Notes: generated by a model from the letters alone, not told the origin. DNA of 64,000 nt from Terebella lapidaria (GCA_949152475.1 OX424555.1:20912868-20976867); one strand, 5' to 3'; counted from the first letter of the stretch, positions 43,883 through 58,060 are shown. Numbers and translations: made by a program.

Positions 43883-44000
43883 CCTGGAATAGTTCAATGG
43901 ATATCAACCCAGTCTCAACCCCGACCTCTCAGAGCCGGCGGAAACAAGTGTATTAATATATTGATGATGTATGAAGTATCATACATGTATGAATTTTATA
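43883..44000 (-). promoter_or_regulatory. TATA box and 5' leader of copy B
   Basis: TATAAAA on the minus strand (44000-43994), 112 bp before the ATG, equivalent to the box of copy A with a 1-bp spacing change. Confidence 0.55.
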
Positions 44001-47000
44001 CCCGCTCGACTGAATGCAGACCGTGTTGATATATGTATTCTGACACGCAAATGACACGCATGACACGCAAATGCTCGTATAAATCGGCGACAGTAAAGAG
44101 ATCATTGCTCCATTCAACGAAAATATTGGTCAGATTATATTAATAACTGGATTATATACGTCAAACTTGTAGGTGCTTTTTCTCCGTCGAAGGGAGATTT
44201 TTTTCCCCATAATCGAAGAGTATTCATCCTTGGGATTCTCAGAATGCGTTTAAGAAGTCTCCCTAACAAGTTGAAAACTTATGATAGATCTAAACCCAGG
44301 TCTAAACCTATTGAAATGGCTAGCATAATCATTTCTAAGTTGTTATATGCGCTAAAAATAGCTGATTCATAATTTTCATTATTTTCAACTTGCACCAAAA
44401 TCCGGCAACTTTCTTGCTTTGAATTGATAGCAGTTTTATATGGTGTGGAATCAAATCAAAATTTACAGTGTGGCGTACATATCGTTTTGCATTATGTGAC
44501 ACGATCCCCGTTCAGTTTGAATCCACACCCTATGTCACGATATTTATCGAAGAAAAGTGTTGTCCATGTACAAAAATTCAAAGTAGAAAACTATAACTTT
44601 TGTCTGTAAACTTAGTGTGAAAACTAAGGAACTGCTGTCTCAGAGTGGCATAATCCGTTTTGGGAATTAGTTACAGAACAATTGGCAAGTATATTCCTGA
44701 TGATATAGGCCAATATAACATTCAAACCACGCCCGGATGACCCTACCTTGAAGTTGGAACATACTGAAAAATCGCACGATGTTAAACGATTCGTTTACAT
44801 TTGCGCCAACATAAACAAAGTCACGTGTTGGCATTTGTTGTCGTTATCTGGGGCATATACGATTCAAATAGGATAGTGTGGATTCCATCGCTATTATACA
44901 GCTTACATATGTGAGGTACAAGCGAATCACAGCAAATAAACTGTATTTTCCCAGTATTTCTTTCATTGCGTGGGAACTGCTTTGCATGAAACTATGCGAA
45001 AACGCCGACTTTTGATTTCAAATTTTGACGAATTTGTGGTTGCATCGAAATCTTTTTAGTGTTCGTCTGTCTTGTAGGCATCTACTGATGACTTTTGCAG
45101 GGAAAACCAAAAGTTGATTATGGCATTTTAAATTCAGAAATGCCAATAAGATAACAAAAAAACAACAACATAGAACTAGGTAGATATAAAAATGTGCCTA
45201 CATATCCGATATCACAAACTGTGTAACTCTAATGTAATTGGTGAATCAATTCACATTTTATTAGAGTGTCCTGCAATCAGTGATATCAGAAAAGTATATT
45301 TACCGGAGTATTATACTCGTGTTGGTCGCGATTGTTTTCGGACGGAAATATGGATGTCCGCAGATGAAACGTTTCAACTATGAAAATATTATCTCAACTG
45401 ACATAAATATGAGTCAAATTTGTTCCTATTGAGCTCATCGAAACTTACTTGCTGTCCCTTACTTTGCGAAGACTCGGAGACCTGATGTAGAAACGACCCT
45501 GATACTGCCTGTCAGTGGAATGGCGTTGACAGCCACATCGATGCCTTTTTTATAATGTCTTGCGAATGTTTTTAATGCATGTAACACATTTTGTATTATC
45601 GTACATGCACATACAAATATCAGTTCCACAATCACGTGCGACTGTTGCCATTGCTTTATCGCAAAAGGGTTGTTATTGTGGTTTACATGTTTGTCTGAAT
45701 GTCCCAGACTAAAATTAGAAGTTGGTGATTGTTCCCTGTCTATAATTAGATGTTTATGTGGGACTGAATGATCAACCTTGTAGAAGGCATGTGAAAATAA
45801 CGGGGGGGGGGGGGGGGACATGTGAAAATAGCGGGAGGGGGCGAGGGGATTGGGGGGGGGGGCTGTAGTTTTCCAGAAAAATGTCCGTATTGTCGTTTCT
45901 TTGATGTACAAATCGTCAATTATAATCTACATGCACAATTCATGTAACCAATCAACAAGTGACATATTTCTGGGTAGACATGTCTGGATACTAAAGGTCA
46001 CATAGGCTCAAGTCCAATGTTGCCTGAATAGGCAGGATACATGAATTCATATACTGATCATTCGATGTTGTCTCATTCTCATACCAATTTCAAGGTTACT
46101 TATGTCTATCTATGCATCACAAATACTAATACGTATCTTCAACGTTCAATTCCAAAATCCATACTACAAATTTTTACAAGAATATTTTAAACCTTAAGTT
46201 CTCAGGGTCAATGTTTTATGTGGTCGAGTTCAAGGTCAGCAAATGGTGCACCATATGTGCTCATGATACAAACCTAACCTAACTTGTAAGTGTTCCTATC
46301 AAATAATATGCCTTCACGTAAACAAGATGGGTTTTAAACTGCAAATGGGTTTGGGTGATAAGATACATCATGTATGACTTCATGAACGTCCGTAAAGCAA
46401 ACATAGGCAGCATCTTCAAGCATTTATGGTACATGGGCGGTAAGCTAAAACGATACATTTCGTGAAAAGATGTGAAACACGATGACTGTGAAGGTAGCCA
46501 TCAATCTAACCAATTTATTGCAATTTCATTATTTCATTAATACATGCTCACTTTGATGTTTGATAGCACTAGTTGGGGGCCACAAGATGGGTAAAACACA
46601 ATGCTGAAGCCTTCCCGTTGGTTCTAGTGCATTGTTTCATAGAGTACAACAAACATACCATTTGTCACGTTCGCCACGTTTCAATCATTGATCCAGCCAT
46701 TATTTATTCATTTAATTTTTTAGCCCCCAAACTTGTGGAAGTGGTCATATTGTGATATAAAGCATATAAAACGACATAATGAAATGCAACAAATCACAGG
46801 ACACAAAAACGTATTACAAATTGGGCTTGGACATGCCCTGGACCTGAATCACAATGATTTTGTTAGCAACCTTGCAAACTGATATTCATCTGAATATGGT
46901 TTTATATAATTTTCATTATGAACAGCGGCAAGAATCTAAAAGAATCTAAAAGGCCACGAATCACACCCGAGGTGTCTAGAGATGAAATATTATCATGATT

Positions 47001-50000
47001 TTACATCCTAGTTTTCACTTTGTTTTCTTTTTAGAAAATTGTCTCGGATAATCACGATGTTTACATTGGGTGAACATGTGATTCATGCATCCAAACAACA
47101 TCTGATGAAGGAAAAGCCTTCGCTGTTACTAAGTCGTATCCCTATATTTGCGCAGCAAGACGAAATCATAATCGTTTATTTTTCTTAGGCGGGGGGGGGG
47201 GGGCTGCTAGCTTCATAAAATCGTTTGACAATAGAGTGGTCATGCATTAGTGCTAAAAATATACCTGATATATTGTATGTGGTACAAAAATACATCGTGA
47301 TACATTGTATGTGATATTCATTTGAATAATACTGATATTCGTATTTGTGTATGTCTAGACATACAGCAACGATAACATTATATATTGTATACTGTACTTT
47401 TGTGCAGAACATGTTTACGCATAGATCTTGCATGCGATAGTTTCAAATAGTTCACTGATGGCTCGATGGAAGTCACAAAGTAGGTAACCGCTTCCACGCC
47501 ATCACAAACTATATTGACTATTACGGGCCCCCAGGTGTGTGACAGATTAAAGATTACAATGTGCTAGCTAGTTTGTTGTTCCGCGAGATCAGGCGCGGTG
47601 TATTGACGATGTTTCATATCCACGTACGTGAAGGCACGAACAGCACGTACATACGTACCGCACAAACAAGCCGCTCTGAAGGAGACCTGTAGTTTTTGTT
47701 AGGTAAGAGATATACAAGATATACAAATACCCTACAGTGGAGAGAATTATTTTTGTGACCAGCGGAAATATGTTGGGATGGGAATGTGTGTGTGATTACT
47801 AATCTTAAGTTATTGGATTAAATTGCTCATTATTCTCCATATTATAAACAAAGAAGAACATATCTTTGGATGTATATCCGACTACAGACATTCAATGGTT
47901 TTAGTGTTGCCCAATGTTTTGGATCAAATTGATAGTCTATGCGTCTATTTTGGTGTTAAAAAAATGTTTATCATCACATTTTATCACTTCTATAGTTTAA
48001 AACTATGAAAGTTTGCAACCTTTCATAACTGTTCTGCCAACATCAGAAATTTAGCTCAATATTGTTGTTGCGCTACTGTCTGCGTATGTATTACGGTAAA
48101 TCAACAAATATCGCAAAGATCTCACGGTATTTGCTTTTATTGACAAGATTGAAATGTAAAACCTCATGGAAACAATCAGGTATATTATTTTTGAAAGTGT
48201 TGTGATCCTTTTGTTGACCTTACTATATTTGAAACAAATGATGCCAGGACCGGGGCCGCCCATGCCTACCCTCCGTGGGTCTGTTTTGACCCAAACTTAG
48301 AAAAATATGTTCACAATACGATTTTGTGTATCCAGGATTTGTTAATGCGCCGTTTTATCCTAAACATAAAATATATTTAGATATCTATTATTCCTGAGAA
48401 GCAGGTAAATCATTAACTTAATTACCTTTAGGATGTACAGTGAACGACATGACCGTGGAGAGAGATTATGAATAAATGTTCTAAAATTTAACATGAAGCA
48501 CATTCAATGTTGGACCCAAGTCACCATGACTGTGGGAGGAGTAGCCACTTCGATATTTTAGGCTCGAAAACCAGAATCTATACCACATAGAGCGCAGGTT
48601 AGGTTGAGGGGTTGTTACCCTCGCCATTTTTTGTCAATGATGCGCACTGAATATTTTAGCAAATGTTTTTTTTTCTTCAAGAAATTGTCACGTATTGCAC
48701 ATAAGTGTTACTGTATCATGTTAATAACTAATTTTAAAGCATTTTCAGTCCAGTTATTATGCATCTTTTGTTAAAATTAGTGAAATTGACTACCAAAATT
48801 TCGCGACATTCGTTCTTATGGAAAAAGTCAACTGCAAATCTTCCAAGTATTTTTCTGAGCATTGCCACATATGCTAGTGTATGAGCCAAGAAATATTTTG
48901 ATTTTTGAAGTTCAGACGTTTATTGACAACCAAACAATTTTCCCCAAATGTCCATTACAGGCACTATTGTTTAACCCTTTTAGTCACTGGCACAGTGAGA
49001 GGGAGACTTCAATATCATATGCCCCACTGTGCACAATTTACACCGGCTGTTAGACTGCCACATACTAGGGCTTCTGTGTGCATTGAGGCATGGAACTACT
49101 CTTCTAACCTGATCAATGCTGATAATTTGTAATATTTTCAAAGTGATGATTATAAGTTCAAAGTTTCTGGGATAGTGACATCTACTTGCATTTCACATAA
49201 TTCATAGCAATTTAAGTTCACCAAAATAACAAACATTACATGCATTCATTGATCATATTGTTTATATGCTTGTGTCTGAGTAATCAAAGAGCACAAAACT
49301 CAAGCTAGATACAGGAAATATACTGATCCCGATAACATAGTGAATGTAAATATCACCATGCTTTTGTTTCATTTGCATCATGACCACATTTGCAAGTAGT
49401 TATTATTATTGCACATGCACTAATGGGTTGTTTCAACAGAACTAGTGTGGAAATCGCACATTGTTAGGATGTCATTCATCAGTGCAAACATCATTGAAAG
49501 TACAATTTGTACCAATGTCACCTTCAACAAATTACTAATAGATCAATGAACACTATGAATTGAAACACTTCATCTTTTGACATACATGGATCACAAGTTT
49601 GATATCAACACACCAGACGAAGAATGTCATGGATATTGTATTTGGTGGTATACTCTTCATACATTATGTATATCTTACAAAAGTTACATTGGTACATAGA
49701 AAGTAAACAAGTACTAAATACATCGAATATAATACCAGTCACACAGGATGAATATAAAATCCTGAATTTATCATGATTGGCAACAATGATGCACAAGGCC
49801 AATTAATTCACTGTCATTCAAACCTTCATACCTCGATGATCTACACCTTTCGGTGAATGTATGAATAACAAAATTGGAAACATGCAATGTGTTGGTCACC
49901 TTATCCATTAAAATATATCCACTTAAATAATAGAATATCAATATAATATTAGGTCATTGAATTCCAAAATTGCTCTTGTACAAGACATGCAAATGTCTTG

Positions 50001-50035
50001 CAGTGACATGTACAATGCCTCAAATGTTGAATACA
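44001..50035. other. Non-coding remainder of unit B
   Basis: Intergenic counterpart of 24884-30822. It contains the LINE relic at 45192-45383 (plus strand) and poly-G tracts at 45802-45817, 45852-45862 and 47191-47203. No gene is seen. Confidence 0.6.
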
Positions 50036-51799
50036 TGCATATGCAAGTGTTTCCGAATTACAGATCCCACATGACCAACATGCACTTCATTTGAATTTTT
50101 CTATATATTGTTTTAATATACATGTATATATTGATCCAAACATTAAATATCTGTTGTTGTGCTTTGACATCCAAATTGTTGGCCAACTTAGTGATTGGCT
50201 CCTGGGTGCCTGTCATTGAGTCAAGCGGTGTGGATTTGCTATTGCTTGTCTTCTGATTGAAACTTGAACCAGGAACTTCTGGTTGTCTTGCTTTCTTACT
50301 GAGGTGTGAGGAAAGCGGTGTGGAGTTGCTGGTCCTATGTGATGTCAGCAAAGCAACAAACTTGCTGGTCATCTTGATCTGGATTCAGAAAACAATGAAA
50401 TAATGGTTTTATCAGATGTTTTCTCCATTCTGTTGCTGATACAGTCCTATTGCCTCGAATGTAATAGTGTAATATTACAATCAAGTAAATTGCTTGCTCT
50501 AGAGAAATATCTATGTTGGCGATATGAATAACTCATGTGTAGCTAACTATTGACATTAGCATTATATACTCGTGCCATTCTGTGCACATAATTAATTTCT
50601 TGACTTACATGTAAAGATACACGTACATACAGTCTTATTTTGTTTATCCACATTCATGTCTTTAATCACGGAAATATTCACTCATGATACATAGACATTT
50701 GATCAGCGTTGATTGTGACATCTCTCCAATACACCGAACGCTCACATGTACGTACCTGAACAAATATGATATTAGATACCTCTCGATGTGCTCGGTTCTC
50801 CCTCAACGCGGCCACTAAAGCAGGGTTTTACCAAAATTACGTAATCAGAAATCACTGGAGCGTAGCCGGCTGGCCGGGTTCCGTACGTTTTCAACGGAGA
50901 CAAAAGGGAGAAATATTTTTAATAATACATGGTGCTCTCATGATAATTACCACCTGTAAATATATGACGTTGTGTCTAAATAATAATACATTGGAATGGC
51001 TACTCTGTTGAATATTTGCAGAACAGTTAATCTAAATCTGGGGGAAATTGATGGCATGTCGAAAGGGTTTTTTTTTCAAATTTGCCGCGGTGTAGACCAA
51101 TTTGCCATTGTCGCCGGTACCCCATTACGTGCCTGACCAAAGATTTGTGTGAATGAATAGCGGGCAAAATGAGTGATGCACATGAATATGTGTTTGCTTA
51201 CAAACAAATTAAAAGAGTTTCAAATGCTGAATGTCCGTTATAATTTTTTTGGAATTGTGCTTTAAAAAGAAATCAGATGGCCTGTGGGACTTTTTTCAAA
51301 CCGTTTTTTCGTCTGAATTTGCTGCTAGAATTGACTTTTTCATACTATGATTAGTTATGACTTGAATATTCTTCCCATCATAACGAACATATAAATTCTC
51401 TTCTGACTTCCATACATTTATTGTAATGCATAAATCGAATGGATTATATTTTGCAAAAAAAAAGCGAACCAACTTTGAAATTTAGTGTAACCTAATGTTA
51501 CACTAAATTAGATTCTGAATACATTTTATTGGTCGGGATCTGTAGGTATATCGGCCGCCTCAATACCGCCCACCAGTTTACGTGCAATATGTAAACTTTT
51601 TTTCACAAACTACAAAAAAGTGAACAAAACATTTGATATACTGGCTGATTTTGATATAATTCTCCACAGAACAATAATTTGTAGCCTCACAGTACGATTA
51701 TCGGGCAGAGTCAAATCTGTGTTTGCAACGTTGTTTTCCGCGAGCCACCCCGACCGTTGAGTGTGCTGGCATCGAACAACAAAGGCACTTATTGGCCAG
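50036..51799. other. Single-copy region right of unit B
   Basis: Apart from one possible exon (50058-50372) I see no gene. A 13-bp-arm palindrome is at 51479-51509. The sequence is AT-rich with many stops in all frames. Confidence 0.5.
50058..50372 (-). CDS. Possible exon, Ser/Thr/Lys-rich, function unknown
   Basis: A 104-codon minus-strand frame begins ATG at 50372, seven bases after a splice-acceptor-like 'ctgaatccag'. Composition over the first 80 codons is protein-like (Ser, Thr, Lys, Pro, then 'KLANNLDVKAQQQIFNVW'), whereas the end is low-complexity and probably intronic. It could be a first coding exon of a gene running left, but no partner exon was found. I do not recognise a family. 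Confidence 0.25.
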   Translation of the reverse strand: MTSKFVALLTSHRTSNSTPLSSHLSKKARQPEVPGSSFNQKTSNSKSTPLDSMTGTQEPITKLANNLDVKAQQQIFNVWINIYMYIKTIYRKIQMKCMLVMWDL

Positions 51800-52510
51800 C
51801 GCGTCGCGCTGGTCTTGTAAGTTTGGGTAAAGACAGACCCACGGAGGGTAGGCATGAGTGGGCCCGGTCCTGCTATCATTTGTTAAATATAGTAATCTCA
51901 ACAAAAGGATCACAACACTTTCAAGAATAATATTTCTGATTGTTTCCATGAGGTTTTATTTTTTAATCTTGTGAATAAAAACACAAATACTGTGACACAT
52001 TTGCGATATTTGTGGATTTACCGTAACCGTACACTTTCAAGAATAATATTTCTGATTGTTTCCATGAGGTTTTATTTTTTAATCTTGTGAATAAACACAA
52101 ATACTGTGAGAGATTTGCGATATTTGTGGATTTACCGTAATACATACGCATACAGTAGCCAAACAAAAATATTGAGCTAAATTTTTGATGTTGGCAGAGC
52201 AATTACGATAGGTTGCCAACTTTTAGAGTATACGATATAAGTGATAGAATGTAATGACAAATATTTTTTTTACACCAAAATAGGCGCATAAACTATCAAT
52301 TTGATCCATAACATTGGGCAACATTAAAACCATTGAATGTCTGTGCTCGGATATAATCTATAGATATATTCTTCTTTGTTTATTATATGGAGAATAATGA
52401 GCAATTTAATCCAATAAATTAAGGTTATTAATCATATAAACTTTCCCATCCCAACCTATTTCCGCTGGCCACAAACATAATTCTCTCCTTGTAGGTTACT
52501 TGTATTCACA
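51800..52510. repeat. Inverted, diverged copy of 28690-29210
   Basis: In reverse complement, this stretch aligns with part of unit A, including 'acccacggagggtaggcatg', 'aacaaaaggatcacaacact' and 'tttgcgatatttgtgga'. A portion of it (about 51925-52010 and 52035-52115) is duplicated in tandem. Confidence 0.7.
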
Positions 52511-53149
52511 ATGTATATTTGGGTTGCTGAGTAGGCCTACTAATTCTTCAAGGTGCGGATGCATTATAAACAACAACAATTCACAATGTCTGTTCCTAGT
52601 GTGTCTTTTGGTATAACTATTCCGTCGGGTTTTACTTTTGTTGTAAAAGTTTCCTTATCATAATCTTATTGTATTGGTAATGTGTTGATTCATACATCCG
52701 TAGGGTGGTTTATTTTACAGCGGTATGATTATGATTTCTAAATATGACCGGTTGATGCTCCTCATGCTCATAACATCACATGGAAACAATTGCCCACTGG
52801 ATAGTGCGAGTAATGGACACAAGTTTACACTCATTTATTCCGCACCATTGGAGTTTTCTAATCTCGCCGTGACGTTTTAGTTCTGCTCAAGCCTCGGTGA
52901 GTTACTGTTTCTGTCTCGAATATAACTCAAGGTGACTGGTGGCTCTATACGATATAGATTGCCCAGACAACTAAAGGTATGTCGCTCTTAAAATTGAAAA
53001 TATGCTATATAAAGGGACACCGTACAATGGTATCGTCAATCTAATATTTGGCCTACCATTTTGAATATATACAGAAGATATGTTTCAATTTTCGTGAAAA
53101 TGTGTTGAAAAACGGCAGAGATATAGGCTAGAAGCAACATGGTATCAGT

Positions 53150-55610
53150 CCATTCAAATTACAAGTATATTACTCGATACGCAATCTTGATGGCTTCAAA
53201 AAAGTCAAATGAGTGAGCTATAGCTGATGACCATTGATGGCTTCACTAAAGTCGATGAAACAAACCTGGGCAGCATCTTCAAGCATTTATGGTAAATGGA
53301 GCGGTAAATGAAAACGATAGGTATTCGTCGAAAAATGAGGAACAATAATAATGTGAAATAAAGGAAACCACCAATCTAACCGAGTTGATGCAGTTTTACC
53401 TTATAAACATCAACTTGAAACATGGGAGCAGTGTTCAAATTTCACTGTTTCTTGCAATGCATGTTGACGTTGATGTTTCATGGCAATAGTCGGACACAAG
53501 AGGGGTAAAACACAATGCTGAAGCCTTCTCGTTAGTTTTAGTACAGTCTTTCAATTGATATACAGTACAACAAACATACCATTTTGTAACGTTTCAAGCA
53601 CTATTCCAGCCATTGTAATCATATTATACAGTTTCAGCGCACATATAGTATCGCGAAATGTTTACATTGGGTGAACATGTGATTCATCAATTCAAACGAT
53701 GTTTCATAACTATGTTGTATCCGCATATGTGCACAGCAAGATAAAATCATTCGCATTTAACAACAGCTGGCGTGGTCGTGATTCAGTTCGAAAAATACGA
53801 GACAAAAACGTGTTTTTTGTGTGTTTTTTCTTTCTTTTTTGGCCGGGGTGGGGGGTGATAATGAAACTTCAGTTTCGAATGTATTTTACATGAGGCACAG
53901 ACAGCGTGTTAGGGTGTAATGTTTTAACTATCGTTGGATTACGCATCATACAACAATAAGCTAATGCCTGATTTGAGGTTCATCTCAAAATTTGGTGGTA
54001 AATTGATGATTAAATTGGTATGTTCTATGCCATCTGCGGTGAAAATGCACGGGGCATGTATTGAAAAACGGCAGAGATGGAGGCTAAAATGCAACATGGT
54101 ATCGGTCCATTCGAATTACAAGTATGTTACTCAATACGCAATCTAACTGTGAGCTATAGTTGATGACCATTGATGGCTTCACTAAAGTCGATGATACAAA
54201 CCTGGGCAGCATCTTCAAGCATTTATGGTAAATGGAGCGGTAAATTAAAAGGATAGGTATTCGTGGAAAAATGTGGAACAATAAGAATGTGAAATAAATA
54301 AAACCATCAATCTAACCGAGTTGTTGCAGTTTTAGCTTATACCCGAAATATCGACTTGAAACATGGGAGCAGTGTTCAGATTTCACTGTTTTCCTGCAAT
54401 ACATGTTCACTTTGATGTTTCATGGCAACAGTCGGACACAAGAGCAAAAGAGGACACAAATGAGAACACAATGCTGAAGCCTTTCCGTTAGTTTTAGTGC
54501 AGTCTATCAATTGATATACAGTACAACAAACAGGCCATTTGATTCATCAATTCAAGCGAACATGTGATTCATCAATTCAAAGGATATTTGATAACAGTCA
54601 AGTTTTCGTTGTTACTATGTTGTATCGGCATGTTTGCACAGCAAGATAAAATCACTTGCTTTTAACAGCAGCTGGCGTGGTCGTGATTCAGTTCGAAAAA
54701 TACGAGACAATAACATGTTTTTTTTTGTTTTTTTAGTGAGGGGATATAGCTTGATAAAATCATATGGCAATAGAGTGGCCATGCATGAGTGCTAAAAATA
54801 GACATAACATATTGATCAAATATGTGGTATTCATTGTAATTTGAATAAAACTGATGTTCGTATCTTCGTATGTCTGGATATACAGCAAAGATAAGATTTT
54901 TTGTTGTATATGTGTGTTGTTTTTTGTGCAACAATCATATTCTATACATGTTCACGCATTACTATCATGCATGCGAAAGTTTTACATGCAAGCCATCGCA
55001 AACTATATTAGCTGTTATCATTATCCGGTAACAGTTCTTTGTAGGGATATATTGTTTCCCAATCGAATACATCGTTTACCAACTGAAAAAATCGTTCCCT
55101 AATATCCTCTGCCGAAACGTATTGCGGACACCGATTCAACATACATTGTACGTGATCCCAGGTGTGTGTGAAAGATTAAAAAGGTTGCAGGCTAGTTTGG
55201 TGTTACGTGGGATTTGGCGCAGTGTATTGAGGATGTTTCATATCCTATCCACGTATGCGAAGAGCACTTACATACGTACCGCAAAAACAAGTCGCTCTGA
55301 AGGAGACCGGTTGTTTTTGTTAAGTAGGGGTCGAAACCCAAGATATTATGTTCATAATACTCTTACGTCTATCCAGTATTTTTATCTGCGAATTCGCCGT
55401 CATATCCCAGATATATAGATATTTAGAGATCTATTTATTCCTGATAAGTAGATTTTATAGAATCTCTTAACTGACAAACCGTCAGTATGTACAAAACATC
55501 ATGGCTGTGGAGAGAGAATATCAATAAATGTCATCTAATTCAACATGATGCGATTCAGTGTTGGACCTAAGTCACCTTGGGAGGAGTGGCCACTTCGATT
55601 TTTCTCGATT
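53150..55610. repeat. Older direct duplicate of 27200-29450
   Basis: This matches unit A in the same orientation at a visibly lower identity than unit B, sharing phrases like 'gcagcatcttcaagcattta' and 'gctctgaaggagacc'. The first part is itself doubled (about 53150-53880 and 54060-54760). No gene copy is included. Confidence 0.7.
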
Positions 55611-57700
55611 TTAGACTCCATGTTGGTAAATCATGAAAGCGTATTTTATGAACAGGAGTGCTTTCACCCGTGCAATTCTGGTAAATTGCTATGATTCGGA
55701 CAGGGCAGGTTTATAGTCATATTCCCAGACCACAGAGCTGAGGTGTGCTCATTTGACTTGCTTGCTTGCCGTGATATTCCACTGCACACTACAATCCACA
55801 ATCACTACAATCAGTTTGAAACATATTTTATGTGATTTAAAATTGACATGTTGTGGCACTTGGACATCTAACGGTACCGAAGACGGTCTCTATTCTCTGC
55901 AATATGGTTTATTTACCAAAGTTGGTAACCGCTTCGTAAGCATGTAAAGCAATGGGGATGGAAGGTTGGGGGGGGGGGGGGGTCAGTTTACACACGCCAT
56001 TGCAAACAACATTAAAAAGTGTGATAAAAAGGGTCACAAAATATACTCCACCTATATACAATCATGTCTGACACCAATCATATCTGGATATAGAGTTGGT
56101 TAATTATTAACGATTGGTACCTCGAATTTCTCAATGATCTGGGATGTACTGTGGGATGTGAATATATTAGTAGTATTCAATATCAGTAGATGCGAATGAT
56201 ATAAATTATTACTTGTAAGAAGGGAACAAAATAACCATACACTCTACATAGGGTCCATATAACTCCCGGGGCATAAAAAAACTCATTCAAATGAAGAACA
56301 CACAATGAATAGTATATCATAGCTTCTCTGCGTATTGTTGTGTGATGTGTGGTGTACATGTATGTACACCACACATGGTGTACATGATATGCCATAATTG
56401 TACATGCAAACGAAAACTCATTCATAAATTCAATGTTGAGCTGAAATGTTGAACAAACAAGTAATTCACTCGGCAGCCATTTCATTTGATCAACATTCTT
56501 TGCTGTGTGAGACATTTCGTACACAAAAAGTGTTATAAATTGAAATAAGTTACTTAAATGTTGTGTGATATGGTTCGTTACCTATAAAATTGCCTAAATC
56601 ACCCATTATTTAGGCGTGCTTGTGGAGGTCCCCTCCTCCGCATCCAAATTAAAATCCCGTTGTTATTGCAGCATTGACTAACCAGTGAAGTAGAGACAGT
56701 TTTACATGCGGTGAATCTTTTATCAATCTTCCTCCTTGATAGCACCAAGGAAAACGTGATGAAAAGTCTTATCATAGTCATGAAACTATCCCTCACAAAT
56801 GTAATTTTCATGGGAAATATCATATAGTATTGCATTGCGTTGTGTGTTGCGAAGAAGATACACCCAGGGGTTCAACCATGCTCGCACAAAATCCATTAAA
56901 TCATTTTGCATTTACTCCAGTCTATTTCAATGAAAGTATGACTTTTTGATGTGGCCCTTTGTCCTTTCTGTTGTGAATCATTTACCTAACTGCGATGCAA
57001 AGTTATATAAATTTTACTGGAAATTTTACACTGTAATTTCTAATACTGCAGTATGCATTAATCAATGTGTTGGAGTTTAGTCAGAGATCCTGTCATGAAG
57101 ACAACCCGATGTGAGCATTTTCTCTGGAATTAACATCAGAGTTGATTCGTGGATGTTAAACTATACCTGTGACGTCACTCCTTTGTTTCAAATGTAGATT
57201 CTTATCTACGAATCTACACTTTCTGAGATATCTAAAATGTACAGTATATCTAAAATCTACAGTTTGTGTCTAGATGTATAATCCAAATGTAGATTATACA
57301 TCTAGACACAAACTGTAGATTCAACTGTAGATTCTGATCCACGAATCTACACTTGTTTGAGATACCAACCAAATGTAGATTATACATCAATACACAAACT
57401 GTAGATTTAACTATACATTCTGATCTACGAATCTACACTCTCTGAGAGACCTACCAAATGTGGATAATACAAGTACGGCACAAACACAATTTTCACACAA
57501 CGATTTTTTACAGGCGGAAAGTTATACAAAAGAATCTACTTGTTTTCCGACATGTTAATATTTACAGTCACATGCACTCTGTCGCTCACGTTATTGTCGG
57601 ACATTACAGTCACCGTGGGTACTTTTTTTCCAATGGAGAACAGTGTCCCGACGTAGATTGTTCGTGCCGCCAGTCGTAGGCTTACACTGACCGGCTTGCG
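55611..57700. other. Non-coding region with palindromes
   Basis: No gene is recognised. It holds a poly-G run at 55968-55982, a 13-bp-arm palindrome around 56346-56375 and the repeat cluster at 57195-57460. Confidence 0.5.
57195..57460. repeat. Cluster of inverted 'tgtagatt' repeats with perfect hairpin
   Basis: A phrase 'gatccacgaatctacact' and its partner 'aaatgtagattatacatc' recur three times. At the centre is a perfect 30-bp inverted repeat (57254-57283 and 57292-57321) around an 8-base loop. This may be a hairpin or foldback element. Confidence 0.85.
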
Positions 57701-57819
57701 TTGTGCACCGGCCGTCCTCTTGTGAGTTTTTAAGCACAAAAGTATCCTTCTCTGTAGGGAGCATAATTTCCCGACCTATTAGCGCGAGGTGTAACTGAAT
57801 GGTGATCAGCAACAACTCA

Positions 57820-58060
57820 TTTTGTGTTGCGGCCGGATAGGGGTCGGCATTCCTTTTCTGGCCTCCAGGACAAAACGTCTCAAAGAGAAGCGAAATTCAT
57901 TTTCTGCCATTTCAAGTCGTATTGGAGGGATGTCCATGTCATGCTGTGCGATTGCGTTCGAAGTTCACCCGGCTTTCCATTCGTTGAAGAGACCGACTGC
58001 CGCGTACACTTCTTCGTCGAAGCACACAAACTACAAAACATATAACAAATCCAATATTAA
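57820..58060 (-). pseudogene. Possible exon relic, minus strand
   Basis: Two minus-strand open pieces read 'FVCFDEEVYAAVGLFNEWKAG' in part and then, in another frame, 'FSLRRFVLEARKGMP'. The pattern weakly recalls the N-terminal region of Crypton-derived (DUF3504, ZMYM/QRICH-like) proteins. A frame change and stops make a working gene unlikely. Low confidence. Confidence 0.2.

Larger units (their letters stand above)
33811..50035. repeat. Segmental duplication, unit B
   Basis: Direct copy of 1-30822 lacking the three unit A insertions. Identity is high throughout, with scattered substitutions and small indels. The largest indel is an extra 115 bp or so near 48588-48703. It contains a complete gene copy, the Harbinger-like MITE, the minisatellite and the LINE relic. 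Confidence 0.92.

Noticed and set aside
55122..55418. 98-codon ORF in the older duplicate
   Set aside because: It is not kept open in the corresponding positions of units A and B and has no domain.
57591..57815. Minus-strand ORF upstream of the DUF6589 gene
   Set aside because: Its composition is coding-like in part, but no splice partner or family could be identified, so it is left out of the features.
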